A DNA stretch of 7,834 nucleotides from the NCBI GenBank assembly GCA_037384225.1, contig JARROD010000250.1, positions 1-7,834 of the forward strand, written 5' to 3'. Made by a program: the position numbers and the translations under genes. Numbering within the stretch: the first letter of the stretch is position 1; each line of letters begins with the position of its first letter. The notes under the pieces were generated by a model. The model made no database searches. It was not told the DNA's origin and saw nothing but the letters and a program-made list of their open reading frames with translations. This stretch comes from JARROD01 sp037384225 (GTDB lineage Bacteria; Pseudomonadota; Gammaproteobacteria; Pseudomonadales; Cellvibrionaceae). This document shows, one piece after another, positions 1-5,555 of this stretch.

Positions 1-332
1 TTTACCTGATTCTGGTAATTCGTCAGTATATATAGTGTTACATGCACTGCATTTTTTAAAAAAGGCTTTATTAAAGATGTCCACAAGTGACCATTTTTTG
101 CCGAAAATTCGAGTATTGCATTCTATGCTGAAAACCGAGAAGCGTTGATGCCCGCGCAGTGCAACAATTGTCGTCGGCACAGTGCGCTCTTCAACAAGAA
201 CGATTCTGTCGTTCCAGTCGTCCATGCCAAGCTGGCAGAGTGCTAATCGTCATACCAGGGATCTGATTCTGCTGCTTGCAGACCTGCGGATTCCGGGCTT
301 GACCCGCTACCGCGCAGTGCGTCACTCAGGTT
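1..332. other. Stretch without a recognisable gene
   Basis: No reading frame here resembles a family I know. A 60-codon frame at 182-364 on plus runs into the 3' end of the lipoprotein gene on the other strand and shows no domain or Shine-Dalgarno site. A 32-codon frame starting at the ATG at 148 has three cysteines but nothing more. The first 140 bases are AT-rich (T and A runs near 50-75), the rest is GC-richer, so the boundary may mark an old junction. The 10-mer CGCGCAGTGC occurs at 153-162 and 311-320, probably by chance. No terminator-like hairpin followed by a U-run is evident for the lipoprotein gene that ends at 333. Confidence 0.5.
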
Positions 333-1151
333 TCAGGGTTGCACTACGGCTTCAAGGTTGGTAATCCAACGCCGTAATTTTTTACCGGTGTAACGACGCT
401 GCTTTTCGCTGAGGGTGGGAACAAGCTGGCGAAACAACTGATGGATCTGCTGACGTTCCTGCTCCCGCCACTGCCGGTATTGCGGAGTTTGAACGTCCGC
501 GGGATGGGTGTAGACCCGTTGCATCGCTGGAATATCTCCCGCCAGGGCCAGTTCCATATATCGCTCGCGGCGCTGCCGGCTGTTGTCGATGCGGATGGTC
601 CGTTCATTGGTGAACAACCGGGTATGGGTTTCCACCAGTTGAAGCTGGGCATCATTGAGGTGACCGAACCAGTCTTCCAAGCGATCGATGCGATCCTCCA
701 GCTTGGCTTCCTCGGACTCGGTTTCATCGAACCAGTCGTCGGTCTTGGATTCACCATAGGCGAGATAGGCGCGGGCATTTTTCGCAGTGAACTGCTCCAA
801 CAAGGGAACGATCATCGGCCAGCTTTCCTGTAGGAAACGATTGACCAGGTATTGGGTATCGACCTCCAGGGTGAGGAAAGCCTGTTCCAGTTCACCTCGA
901 CGCCACAATGTCTCAATGTGCTGAAGGCGGGGGATGACATCGGGAAAGGCTTCATTCCGTAGCCACTCCTGTAGCGCCTCCAGTACCGGTTCGGCCTGAT
1001 CCTCCTGGTCTGCGGTAAGCTCAAACATATCATCCAGGCGCCAAAGGGCAATGGTATCGAGACGTTCGAACCAGAAACTGAAGCCAAAGCAACCGCTAAG
1101 CGACAAACTTAACAGGGTGATCATTGCGAATTGCACAGCGGTTTTGGTCAT
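333..1151 (-). CDS. DUF6279 family lipoprotein
   Basis: A predicted outer-membrane-anchored lipoprotein of 272 residues, function unknown. From the chosen start the protein has a short basic N-terminus, a hydrophobic stretch and the lipobox LSGC with the acylated cysteine at residue 21. Residue +2 after the cysteine is Phe, not Asp, so Lol sorting to the outer membrane is expected. The mature part is charged and helical, rich in Glu, Arg and Gln, with the Trp and Leu pattern of the DUF6279 family (for example the FERLDTIALWRLDDMFEL segment just after the lipobox, and the KRRYTGKKLRRW-like end). The frame is open upstream to an ATG at 1233-1235, but that start lacks a ribosome site and would bury the signal peptide. 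The ATG at 1149-1151 has AGGAG nine bases upstream. It is divergent from modA and probably unrelated to molybdate uptake. Family assignment is from remembered sequence pattern; the lipoprotein call is firm. Confidence 0.85.
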   Translation of the reverse strand: MTKTAVQFAMITLLSLSLSGCFGFSFWFERLDTIALWRLDDMFELTADQEDQAEPVLEALQEWLRNEAFPDVIPRLQHIETLWRRGELEQAFLTLEVDTQYLVNRFLQESWPMIVPLLEQFTAKNARAYLAYGESKTDDWFDETESEEAKLEDRIDRLEDWFGHLNDAQLQLVETHTRLFTNERTIRIDNSRQRRERYMELALAGDIPAMQRVYTHPADVQTPQYRQWREQERQQIHQLFRQLVPTLSEKQRRYTGKKLRRWITNLEAVVQP

Positions 1152-1160
1152 GAGACCTGG

Positions 1161-1165
1161 CTCCT
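1161..1165 (-). promoter_or_regulatory. Shine-Dalgarno site deciding the lipoprotein start
   Basis: AGGAG on the minus strand, nine bases before the ATG at 1149-1151. The longer in-frame start at 1235 has no comparable site, and the signal peptide begins correctly only from 1151. Confidence 0.7.
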
Positions 1166-1383
1166 GGAAGTCTAGTGCCTGAATTTCCGGGTAAAACTCA
1201 TGATTACTGCCATTCATGCGATTTGATTTTGACATTCCGGTAAAGTGCCCGCAACTGAATTCCGGCCCTCCCCCAGACTGACAAGCCCGTCCTCAAATTA
1301 TCAAATATATTTATTCAGACTGTCTAAAGGGACGTGCACGAATGCCGATGCCAGGGACAGAATAAAAAGAGGTACGATATTTG

Positions 1384-1407
1384 CGTTATATATTATCCGA
1401 TATAACG
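1384..1407. promoter_or_regulatory. Predicted ModE operator (molybdate-responsive)
   Basis: A perfect inverted repeat, CGTTATAT-N8-ATATAACG, 68 bases upstream of the modA start codon. The E. coli modA operator, as I remember it, has the same left arm, the same 8-base spacer and nearly the same right arm (ACATAACG). ModE bound to molybdate represses modABC in that species by occupying this site over the transcription start. Position, arm sequence and geometry all agree with the same control here. No modE gene lies in the window, so the regulator must be encoded elsewhere. A possible -10 (TACGAT, 1373-1378) lies just upstream, but I see no convincing -35 partner. Confidence 0.8.
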
Positions 1408-1474
1408 TCATTATCTTTATCAACCGATTCGCCGAGCACTGTATCGAGTAACCAGACCGGAGTTTACTATAAGC

Positions 1475-2287
1475 ATGAAGCCGTTTTTTGCAGGACTTCT
1501 TTTCAGTTCGCTGTCTCTGGCAGTTTCGGCTGAGAACGTTAAGGTCGCGGTTGCCGCCAATTTCATCGCGCCAATGAAAGTGATCGCCGCCAGCTTTGAG
1601 GCCGCCACCGGCCATTCCGCGGTACTGTCCTTTGGATCCTCCGGAAAACTCTATGCCCAGATCAGCAACGGCGCTCCGTTCGAGGTATTTCTCTCCGCAG
1701 ACCAGGCCAAACCGAAAAAACTGGAACAGGGCACTCTGGCCGTCTCCGGCAGTCGTTTTACCTACGCCCTCGGCACCCTCGCCCTTTGGTCAGCAAACGC
1801 GCATCTTATCGATAGCACACCCTCTGTCTTAAAACGAGGCGGGTTCGACAAACTGGCGATCGCCAATCCCCGTCTCGCCCCCTACGGCGCGGCCGCGTTA
1901 GACGTATTGGAGAACCTGGAATTAACTGAGACCGTTCAGGGAAAACTGGTCCAGGGAGAGAATATCGCCCAGGCCTATCAGTTTGTCAGCAGTGGCAATG
2001 CGGATCTGGGATTCGTCGCTCTGTCCCAGGTCTGGAGCCGGCGCGGTATCAGCTCCGGTTCTGCCTGGCTGGTACCGGTCAGCCTCTACAATCCGATTCG
2101 GCAGGACGCGGTGCTGCTGGTGCAAGGGCGAAATAACCCTGCTGCCAGCGCGCTGCTGCAATTTATGAAAAGCGAAACGGCGAGCGCCCTCATCGAGGAG
2201 TTCGGGTATGGAACAACTGATGATTGCAGCACCGAGCCCGAGACCAGCAGAAATTCAACGGGTGCGCCGGGCACGGCGACCTGTTAA
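1475..2287 (+). CDS. modA: Molybdate ABC transporter periplasmic substrate-binding protein ModA
   Basis: Binds molybdate (and probably tungstate) in the periplasm and delivers it to the ModBC importer. Residues 1-19 form a signal peptide with a likely AVSA/E cleavage. The mature protein shows the ModA landmarks: VAVAANF near residue 24, SFGSSGKLYAQI at 52-63 with the oxyanion-binding serines, VFLSAD at 71-76, NPRLAPYGAAA at 131-141, and GENIAQAYQFV with the ligand tyrosine at 168, followed by GNADLGFVALSQV. Homology should end near the FGYG at 243-246. The remaining residues (about 247-270, rich in Thr, Ser, Pro and Gly, with two Cys) are not ModA-like and look like run-on translation. GGAG at 1459-1462 is a somewhat distant ribosome site. 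The stop is 15 bases from modC and no modB intervenes. Expected to be repressed by ModE when molybdate is plentiful. Confidence 0.93.
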   Translation: MKPFFAGLLFSSLSLAVSAENVKVAVAANFIAPMKVIAASFEAATGHSAVLSFGSSGKLYAQISNGAPFEVFLSADQAKPKKLEQGTLAVSGSRFTYALGTLALWSANAHLIDSTPSVLKRGGFDKLAIANPRLAPYGAAALDVLENLELTETVQGKLVQGENIAQAYQFVSSGNADLGFVALSQVWSRRGISSGSAWLVPVSLYNPIRQDAVLLVQGRNNPAASALLQFMKSETASALIEEFGYGTTDDCSTEPETSRNSTGAPGTATC

Positions 2288-2318
2288 ACGGCCATTGATC
2301 AAATGTCGATTTCACTGA
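2220..2318 (+). pseudogene. Possible modB deletion scar (32-codon frame)
   Basis: A short frame in the slot where the permease gene modB belongs. It opens with ATGA (2220-2223), the usual overlapped stop/start of tightly coupled genes, though modA itself does not read the TGA because it is in another frame. It ends at a TGA (2316-2318) that overlaps the first 16 bases of modC. The predicted peptide begins MIAAPSPRPAEIQ and continues with a strongly basic stretch of repeated Arg, Lys and Pro. A plausible reading is that the extreme N-terminus of ModB was joined to its basic cytoplasmic C-terminus by deletion of nearly the whole gene. No transmembrane segment remains, so it cannot work as a permease. 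The identification rests on position and overlap, not on demonstrable homology; the frame could be accidental. Confidence 0.33.
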
Positions 2319-3382
2319 TCACTGCCCAGTTGACTCTACAACGTCCGGGCTTTGTCCTGGAGGTTGAGCTGCAACTGCCGGGCAAGGGTGTCACGGTGTT
2401 GTACGGTCACTCGGGCTCAGGTAAAACCACCCTGCTGCGCTGCATCGCCGGGTTGGAGCAAATTCCAAACGCCAAAGTGAGCTTCAATGGCGATGTCTGG
2501 CAGCAAGGTCAGCATTTTGTGCCAACGTATCGACGGCCGTTGGGCTACGTTTTTCAGGAAGCGAGTTTATTCGAGCACCTCACCGCCCGAGAGAATCTCA
2601 ACTTTGCCCTAAAGCGAGCCGGCGACCGGGCGCCGGTTTGCAACTTCAATCACGCGGTGGATCTAATGGGCATCTCCCGGGTGCTCAATCAATATCCTTC
2701 GCAGTTATCCGGTGGTGAGCGCCAGCGGATAGCCATTGCCCGTGCGCTGCTGATTAACCCCCGTATACTGCTGATGGATGAACCCCTGGCGGCATTGGAT
2801 CTGGCCCGTAAACAGGAGATCCTGCCGTATTTGGAACAGCTCAAGCGGGAACTCGACCTGCCGATTATTTACGTCAGCCACTCCCCCGACGAGGTCGCGC
2901 GACTGGCCGATCGCCTGGTTGTGCTCGACAACGGCCGGGTGGTGGCTTCCGGATCGATTGGCGACATCCTGTCGCGGCTGGATCTGCCAATCCGACTGGG
3001 TGAAGATGCCGGTGTCGTCCTGGAGGCCAGGATCACGCAACGGGATCAAGCCTGGCATCTGGCAAAGATCACCCTCCCCGGTGGCGACATTTGGTTTCGC
3101 GATAGCGGCATTGCAGTGGGACGGAAAGTGCGCCTGCGAATACTCGCTCGGGATATCAGTATTGCCCTTACCCATCATGCCGACAGCAGCATCATTAATA
3201 TTCTTCCCGCCGAAGTGATGGAGATTGTTACTGATGATCACGATGCCGTGGTGTTGGTTAGGTTGAAGGTCGAAAATAACCTGCTGCTAATAGCCCGGGT
3301 CAGCAGCCGCTCGGCGCACCGACTCGGGCTGATGCCGGGCAAACGGGTGTGGGCACAGATTAAATCTGTGGCCATTATTTAA
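2303..3382 (+). CDS. modC: Molybdate ABC transporter ATP-binding protein ModC
   Basis: The ATPase that would drive molybdate import through ModB. In 359 residues, the usual ModC length, it has Walker A GHSGSGKT at 35-42, a Q-loop glutamine at 85, the ABC signature LSGGERQR at 135-142, Walker B ILLMDE at 155-160, the D-loop ALD and the switch histidine at 193. The C-terminal Mop/TOBE domain that binds oxyanion occupies roughly 292-357. All catalytic residues are intact, so the gene is not visibly decaying. The ATG at 2303 has no convincing Shine-Dalgarno sequence. Translation may depend on ribosomes finishing modA, whose stop is 15 bases upstream, or on the small frame ending at 2318. The missing permease gene leaves the ATPase without a partner in cis. 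Confidence 0.95.
   Translation: MSISLITAQLTLQRPGFVLEVELQLPGKGVTVLYGHSGSGKTTLLRCIAGLEQIPNAKVSFNGDVWQQGQHFVPTYRRPLGYVFQEASLFEHLTARENLNFALKRAGDRAPVCNFNHAVDLMGISRVLNQYPSQLSGGERQRIAIARALLINPRILLMDEPLAALDLARKQEILPYLEQLKRELDLPIIYVSHSPDEVARLADRLVVLDNGRVVASGSIGDILSRLDLPIRLGEDAGVVLEARITQRDQAWHLAKITLPGGDIWFRDSGIAVGRKVRLRILARDISIALTHHADSSIINILPAEVMEIVTDDHDAVVLVRLKVENNLLLIARVSSRSAHRLGLMPGKRVWAQIKSVAII
3354..3370. repeat. Inverted repeat at the 3' end of modC
   Basis: CACAGATT-A-AATCTGTG, eight-base perfect arms around one base, inside the last codons of modC (encoding QIKSV). The one-base centre makes it a poor RNA hairpin, and it is not followed by a clean U-run (only TTATTT further on), so it is more like a protein-binding palindrome or a coincidence than a terminator. 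Confidence 0.35.
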
Positions 3383-3447
3383 GGGGAATCATGGAAAATC
3401 CTTGCCAAAATATGTGAAAGTAGCACTCGAACAGAATAAGGTGTTAG

Positions 3448-3648
3448 GTGCCAACTGCTCGTAAGCGCATCGTTTCCCTAGATGCCACGTCTTATTACCA
3501 CGTCACAGCCCGATGCGCTCGGCGGGCGTTCTTGTGTGGCGTCGATACGGTGAGCGGCAATTCCTTTGAACACCGGCGCCAGTGGATTGAAGACCGAATT
3601 TTAGAATTAGCTGGGATTTTTGCAATAGAAGTGGCTGCATTTTCAGTA
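3448..3648 (+). pseudogene. Truncated REP-associated Y1 (IS200-like) transposase
   Basis: N-terminal third of a HUH/Y1 transposase of the TnpA-REP type, which cuts and joins single-stranded DNA. The frame starts at a GTG and gives PTARKRIVSLDATSYYHVTA, then ARCARRAFLCG, and a helix with RRQWIEDRILELAGIFAIEVAAFSV. Full-length relatives continue at this exact point into the MSNHYHVV segment carrying the HUH metal-binding histidines, then the catalytic tyrosine helix. Here homology stops at about 3648 and the frame runs only 19 more unrelated codons to a stop at 3703-3705. Both the HUH motif and the tyrosine are missing, so it cannot be active. About 65 bases separate it from modC. The break is probably a deletion or replacement, since the rest of the transposase is not found downstream. 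Confidence 0.78.
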
Positions 3649-3940
3649 AGTCAACTCTGGTATCGGCGAACTCCCGGTCTTAAAGCTTGTAGACAGTTGC
3701 TATAGTCCAGTTTTATTGATCTCCATCCCCTCAACTGAAATGTTCAGGTATCAGTCTCGCTCAAAATGAGTTTCCCCGGGGCTTTTTCTGCCTCTATCCA
3801 CTTATCTGTTAGCAATACGCGGAATTTTTAGCGGTGGTGGTCATTTTTGGGGTCGCCAGAGTTCTAATGCTCTTACGCTCAGTTTTCTCTAAAATGTGTG
3901 TTCAAATTATGCTGTCCAAATTATGTGTCCTGGTTAACGC
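3649..3940. other. Intergenic stretch after the transposase fragment
   Basis: About 290 bases with no gene I can support. A 39-codon open stretch at 3650-3769 lacks a start codon and a recognisable product. CCCCGGGG followed by CTTTTT (about 3774-3786) is self-complementary but has no loop, so it is not a credible terminator. The right end contains one copy of the repeat described at 3889-3923 and reaches the vapC stop codon at 3941. Confidence 0.5.
3889..3923 (-). repeat. Dispersed imperfect repeat, copy A
   Basis: Read on minus, this segment is two tandem units of the type TAATTTGRACA, followed by CACATTTTAG. It aligns with 4926-4958 in the same orientation with about five or six mismatches and one 2-base gap. 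The pair brackets vapBC and the receptor fragment. Confidence 0.55.
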
Positions 3941-4375
3941 CTACGGTTTTTCGGTTCCCGGGATCTGCTGTGCTGCCACATCGAAGGTATAAACGCCCTC
4001 GAATGATGTATTAGTTTCTCCCGCAGTATGTCGGGCCTTATTGACAATCAAGGCATCGGGAAAGTCTGCTTCTTTACGCTTGCCGCCAGACTTGATTGAT
4101 TTTGCGTTCTTGAAATCATTCACAGCTCGCCAGATGGTTTGCCCACTTTCAAACACAATATTGGGTTCTTCAAACAACGAATGCACAACTTGGATAATGG
4201 CTTCTTTGTCTAAGTTGTAACGTTTGCCCTTCAGCGTCCAAATTGTTTCCGCCAGGACAACATCTGTAATAAGCACCGGCACGTCTCCGAGAATAAGAGA
4301 GGATGCTTTCTTAGATTGAGTCTTATCGTCATCCAGCAGATAGCGCAGTAATACATTAGTATCAATGGCAATCAT
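3941..4375 (-). CDS. vapC: PIN-domain toxin, VapC family ribonuclease
   Basis: Toxin of a type II toxin-antitoxin pair; VapC proteins are Mg-dependent endoribonucleases that cleave tRNA or rRNA. The 144-residue protein opens with the PIN signature IAIDTNVLLRYLLDDD, giving the first acidic residue at D5. It continues with VVLAETIWTL (E43) and ADFPDALI (D104, with D107 close by), and ends with VYTFD (D132), so the metal-binding acidic set is complete. The length is typical. The start codon overlaps the antitoxin stop by four bases (ATGA), which couples translation and fixes the start. The target cannot be told from sequence. It lies next to decayed genes, as is common for such modules, and appears intact. 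Confidence 0.92.
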   Translation of the reverse strand: MIAIDTNVLLRYLLDDDKTQSKKASSLILGDVPVLITDVVLAETIWTLKGKRYNLDKEAIIQVVHSLFEEPNIVFESGQTIWRAVNDFKNAKSIKSGGKRKEADFPDALIVNKARHTAGETNTSFEGVYTFDVAAQQIPGTEKP

Positions 4376-4593
4376 TTCGCGAGACTGCTTTGCAAGGATT
4401 GCTCATCAGTGAAACGTTTGTCTGCTGCTACCCGCTTTAATAATCCCTTCGCAGCACCAGCCACTTTCTTAACTATTGTTATGTGGCCTTCATTATCCAC
4501 ATAACTGTCATACTCATCACCTGGCTCAATTCCCGCAGCCTTACACTGATCGATGGGTAATGTAATCTGTCTTTTCGCACTAACTTTTGGCAT
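4372..4593 (-). CDS. vapB: AbrB/MazE-type antitoxin, VapB family
   Basis: Antitoxin that would bind and neutralise the adjacent VapC and repress the operon. The 73 residues begin with the swapped-hairpin AbrB DNA-binding fold: MPKVSAKRQITLPIDQCKAAG, then IEPGDEYDSYVDNEGHITIVKK. A lysine-rich linker and the C-terminal segment (about 46-73) would wrap the toxin. The ATG at 4591-4593 is preceded by the ribosome site GAGGTG (minus, 4598-4603). Two identical inverted repeats upstream are the likely autoregulatory operators. It precedes vapC with a four-base overlap, the usual antitoxin-first order. Confidence 0.9.
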   Translation of the reverse strand: MPKVSAKRQITLPIDQCKAAGIEPGDEYDSYVDNEGHITIVKKVAGAAKGLLKRVAADKRFTDEQSLQSSLAK

Positions 4594-4602
4594 GGAACAC
4601 CT

Positions 4603-4627
4603 CTTTACTTATTGGCAAGCAGTAAAG
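4603..4627. promoter_or_regulatory. Putative vapBC operator, proximal
   Basis: CTTTACT-N11-AGTAAAG, perfect seven-base arms, abutting the vapB ribosome site at 4598-4603. The same arms with the same spacer recur at 4638-4662. Bound VapBC complex here would cover the transcription start and ribosome site. Inferred from symmetry, repetition and position. Confidence 0.6.
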
Positions 4628-4637
4628 CTATCAAATT

Positions 4638-4662
4638 CTTTACTTTCTGTCAATAAGTAAAG
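4638..4662. promoter_or_regulatory. Putative vapBC operator, distal, with overlapping promoter
   Basis: A second CTTTACT-N11-AGTAAAG; the arms extend to ten bases (TTCTTTACTT with AAGTAAAGAA, 4636-4664). A consensus -35 TTGACA on minus (4648-4653) lies in its spacer. A weaker -10, TAGCTT, sits 17 bases downstream at 4625-4630 and touches the proximal operator. Repression by occupying both sites would therefore block the promoter directly. Confidence 0.6.
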
Positions 4663-4729
4663 AATATGTTTGACAAGCTATATATGCACATATTCTAATA
4701 TACCCTCATCTCCCGCCCCCCCGCAGCCA

Positions 4730-4927
4730 TCAGAACCGGTACTGCAGGCTCGCGCGCCAGGTGCGGCCAAACAGCGGCCGGGCGACACCGCGGTTGGTTG
4801 CGCCGTCGGGCCCCTTGAGATCGACAAACAACGGGTCCCCCTCAGTGAACGACAATTCGTCGGTCAATGATCGCGATGCGGCATTTGGTGACCCAGTGCG
4901 CGGCAAGCCTCGCTTTTCCAGCCCCCT
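4730..4927 (-). pseudogene. C-terminal remnant of a TonB-dependent outer-membrane receptor
   Basis: Only the last strands of a TonB-dependent receptor beta-barrel remain. The end reads LFVDLKGPDG, then GVARPLFGRTWRASLQYRF followed by the stop. A final amphipathic strand with terminal Phe preceded by Tyr-Arg is the BAM-recognition signature of such receptors, and the GR-x-W/Y motif just before it is typical. Upstream the frame remains open (DELSFTEGDP and before that a segment I cannot place) until it runs into the repeat at 4926-4958; an ATG at 4952-4954 lies in that repeat and is not a genuine start. The fragment is GC-rich between AT-rich flanks, so it is probably a leftover piece carried with the module. 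The exact left boundary of homology is uncertain, between about 4862 and 4927. Confidence 0.68.
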
Positions 4928-4958
4928 AAGGTGTGTGTCCAAATAATTGTGCAAATAA
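4926..4958 (-). repeat. Dispersed imperfect repeat, copy B
   Basis: Read on minus: TTATTTGCACA, ATTATTTGGACA, then CACACCTTAG. It matches the copy at 3889-3923 in orientation and order of subunits. It marks the point where the TonB-receptor remnant loses recognisable sequence, and lies 20 bases beyond the yoeB stop codon. Confidence 0.55.
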
Positions 4959-4978
4959 TTCTGTTTTATTTGGCTAAA

Positions 4979-5245
4979 TTATTTTTCATAGTGATAACGG
5001 CATGAAATTATTGTCAATTGATTGTCATCGACCGCGTAAACCAATCTGTTGGTATCGTCGATGCGTCTAGACCAAAAGCTCGCCAAATTCTCTTTTAACG
5101 GTTCGGGCTTACCAATGCCTTCAAATGGAGATCGTTGAGTATCCTGGATAAGTTTATTGATGCGCCTAAGCGTTTTTTTATCCTGTGTTTGCCAATACAA
5201 ATAATCCGACCAAAACTCTCTAGTCCATGAAAGAATTTCAATCAT
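4979..5245 (-). CDS. yoeB: Txe/YoeB family mRNA interferase toxin
   Basis: Ribosome-dependent endoribonuclease toxin of a type II pair; YoeB cleaves mRNA at the A site and stops translation. The 88-residue sequence follows E. coli YoeB almost throughout: DDYLYWQ-like SDYLYWQ, INKLIQDT, SPFEGIGKPEPLKENL, FWSRRI and RLVYAV, then SCRYHY near the end. The catalytic residues known from E. coli (E46, R65, H83, Y84) correspond to E48, R67, H85 and Y86, all present, with a two-residue EK extension. The start overlaps the antitoxin stop by eight bases, which implies translational coupling. I see no sign of decay, so it is probably active and held in check by the antitoxin encoded just upstream. Confidence 0.95.
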   Translation of the reverse strand: MIEILSWTREFWSDYLYWQTQDKKTLRRINKLIQDTQRSPFEGIGKPEPLKENLASFWSRRIDDTNRLVYAVDDNQLTIISCRYHYEK

Positions 5246-5492
5246 CAGTTAGCCCATGTTGCTTTGTTTTGCCTGCGCGGTATTGCTTAATGGATTTTGA
5301 CAGGTGAGCCGCGTTTGCCGGACTCTTTAGCAAATGGACTGTTTCCATAAGACCGTTGAATTGATCTAAGGACATAACCACCGCATCCTCCGCATCCCTG
5401 CGGGTAATAACAGTGTAGTCAGCATCGCTAACCACTTGATCCAGAACGCTTTTTAGCTTATTTCGAGCATCAGAAAAACTAATAACTCTCAT
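5238..5492 (-). CDS. yefM: Phd/YefM family antitoxin
   Basis: Antitoxin that binds YoeB and, with it, represses the operon. The 84-residue protein has the N-terminal YefM DNA-binding fold, MRVISFSDARNKLKSVLDQV, with DYTVITRR and DAVVMSLDQFNGLMETVHLL following, and a charged, probably disordered C-terminus (about 53-84) that would occupy the toxin. The frame can also be opened from a GTG at 5502-5504. The ATG at 5490-5492 is preferred because AAGGTG (5502-5507, minus) is nine bases before it and the family begins with MRxISxS. It is the first gene of the pair, directly behind the TGTACA-containing promoter region. Confidence 0.94.
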   Translation of the reverse strand: MRVISFSDARNKLKSVLDQVVSDADYTVITRRDAEDAVVMSLDQFNGLMETVHLLKSPANAAHLSKSIKQYRAGKTKQHGLTDD

Positions 5493-5509
5493 AGGGGGAA
5501 TCACCTTAG

Positions 5510-5555
5510 TTGTACAATATAATGCACAAGTATAACCTGTACAATAAATTGTGCC
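5510..5555. promoter_or_regulatory. YefM-YoeB operator sites (TGTACA cores)
   Basis: The E. coli yefM-yoeB operator is known to use palindromes with a TGTACA core. Here TGTACA occurs at 5511-5516 (within TTGTACAA) and at 5538-5543. Each is followed 12 bases on by a degenerate partner: TGCACA at 5523-5528 and the poorer TGTGCC at 5550-5555. They flank and interleave the -10 and -35 elements, so binding would exclude RNA polymerase. Confidence 0.7.

Noticed and set aside
182..364. 60-codon plus-strand frame near the left edge
   Set aside because: No ribosome site, no recognisable composition of a real protein, and it runs into the lipoprotein gene on the opposite strand.
441..833. Plus-strand frame of 130 codons opposite the lipoprotein gene
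   Set aside because: The minus-strand frame has a lipobox, ribosome site and family pattern, while this one has none; it is antisense shadow.
3650..3769. Open stretch of 39 codons after the transposase fragment (VNSGIGELPVLKLVDSCYS...)
   Set aside because: It has no start codon, is preceded directly by a stop, and resembles nothing I can name. Length is compatible with chance.
3772..3788. CCCCGGGG followed by CTTTTT as an intrinsic terminator
   Set aside because: The palindrome has no loop and cannot form a usual hairpin; there is no gene ending just upstream on either strand.
3880..3945. Integron attC site next to the toxin-antitoxin cassette
   Set aside because: Toxin-antitoxin genes are common integron cassettes, but I found no paired GTTRRRY and RYYYAAC core sites with imperfect internal symmetry in either flanking repeat.
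4670..4870. Plus-strand 66-codon frame with TTGACA (4670-4675) as a possible divergent promoter
   Set aside because: The frame is antisense to the TonB-receptor remnant and starts in AT-rich intergenic DNA. The downstream -10 (TCTAAT at 18 bases) is marginal and drives nothing recognisable.
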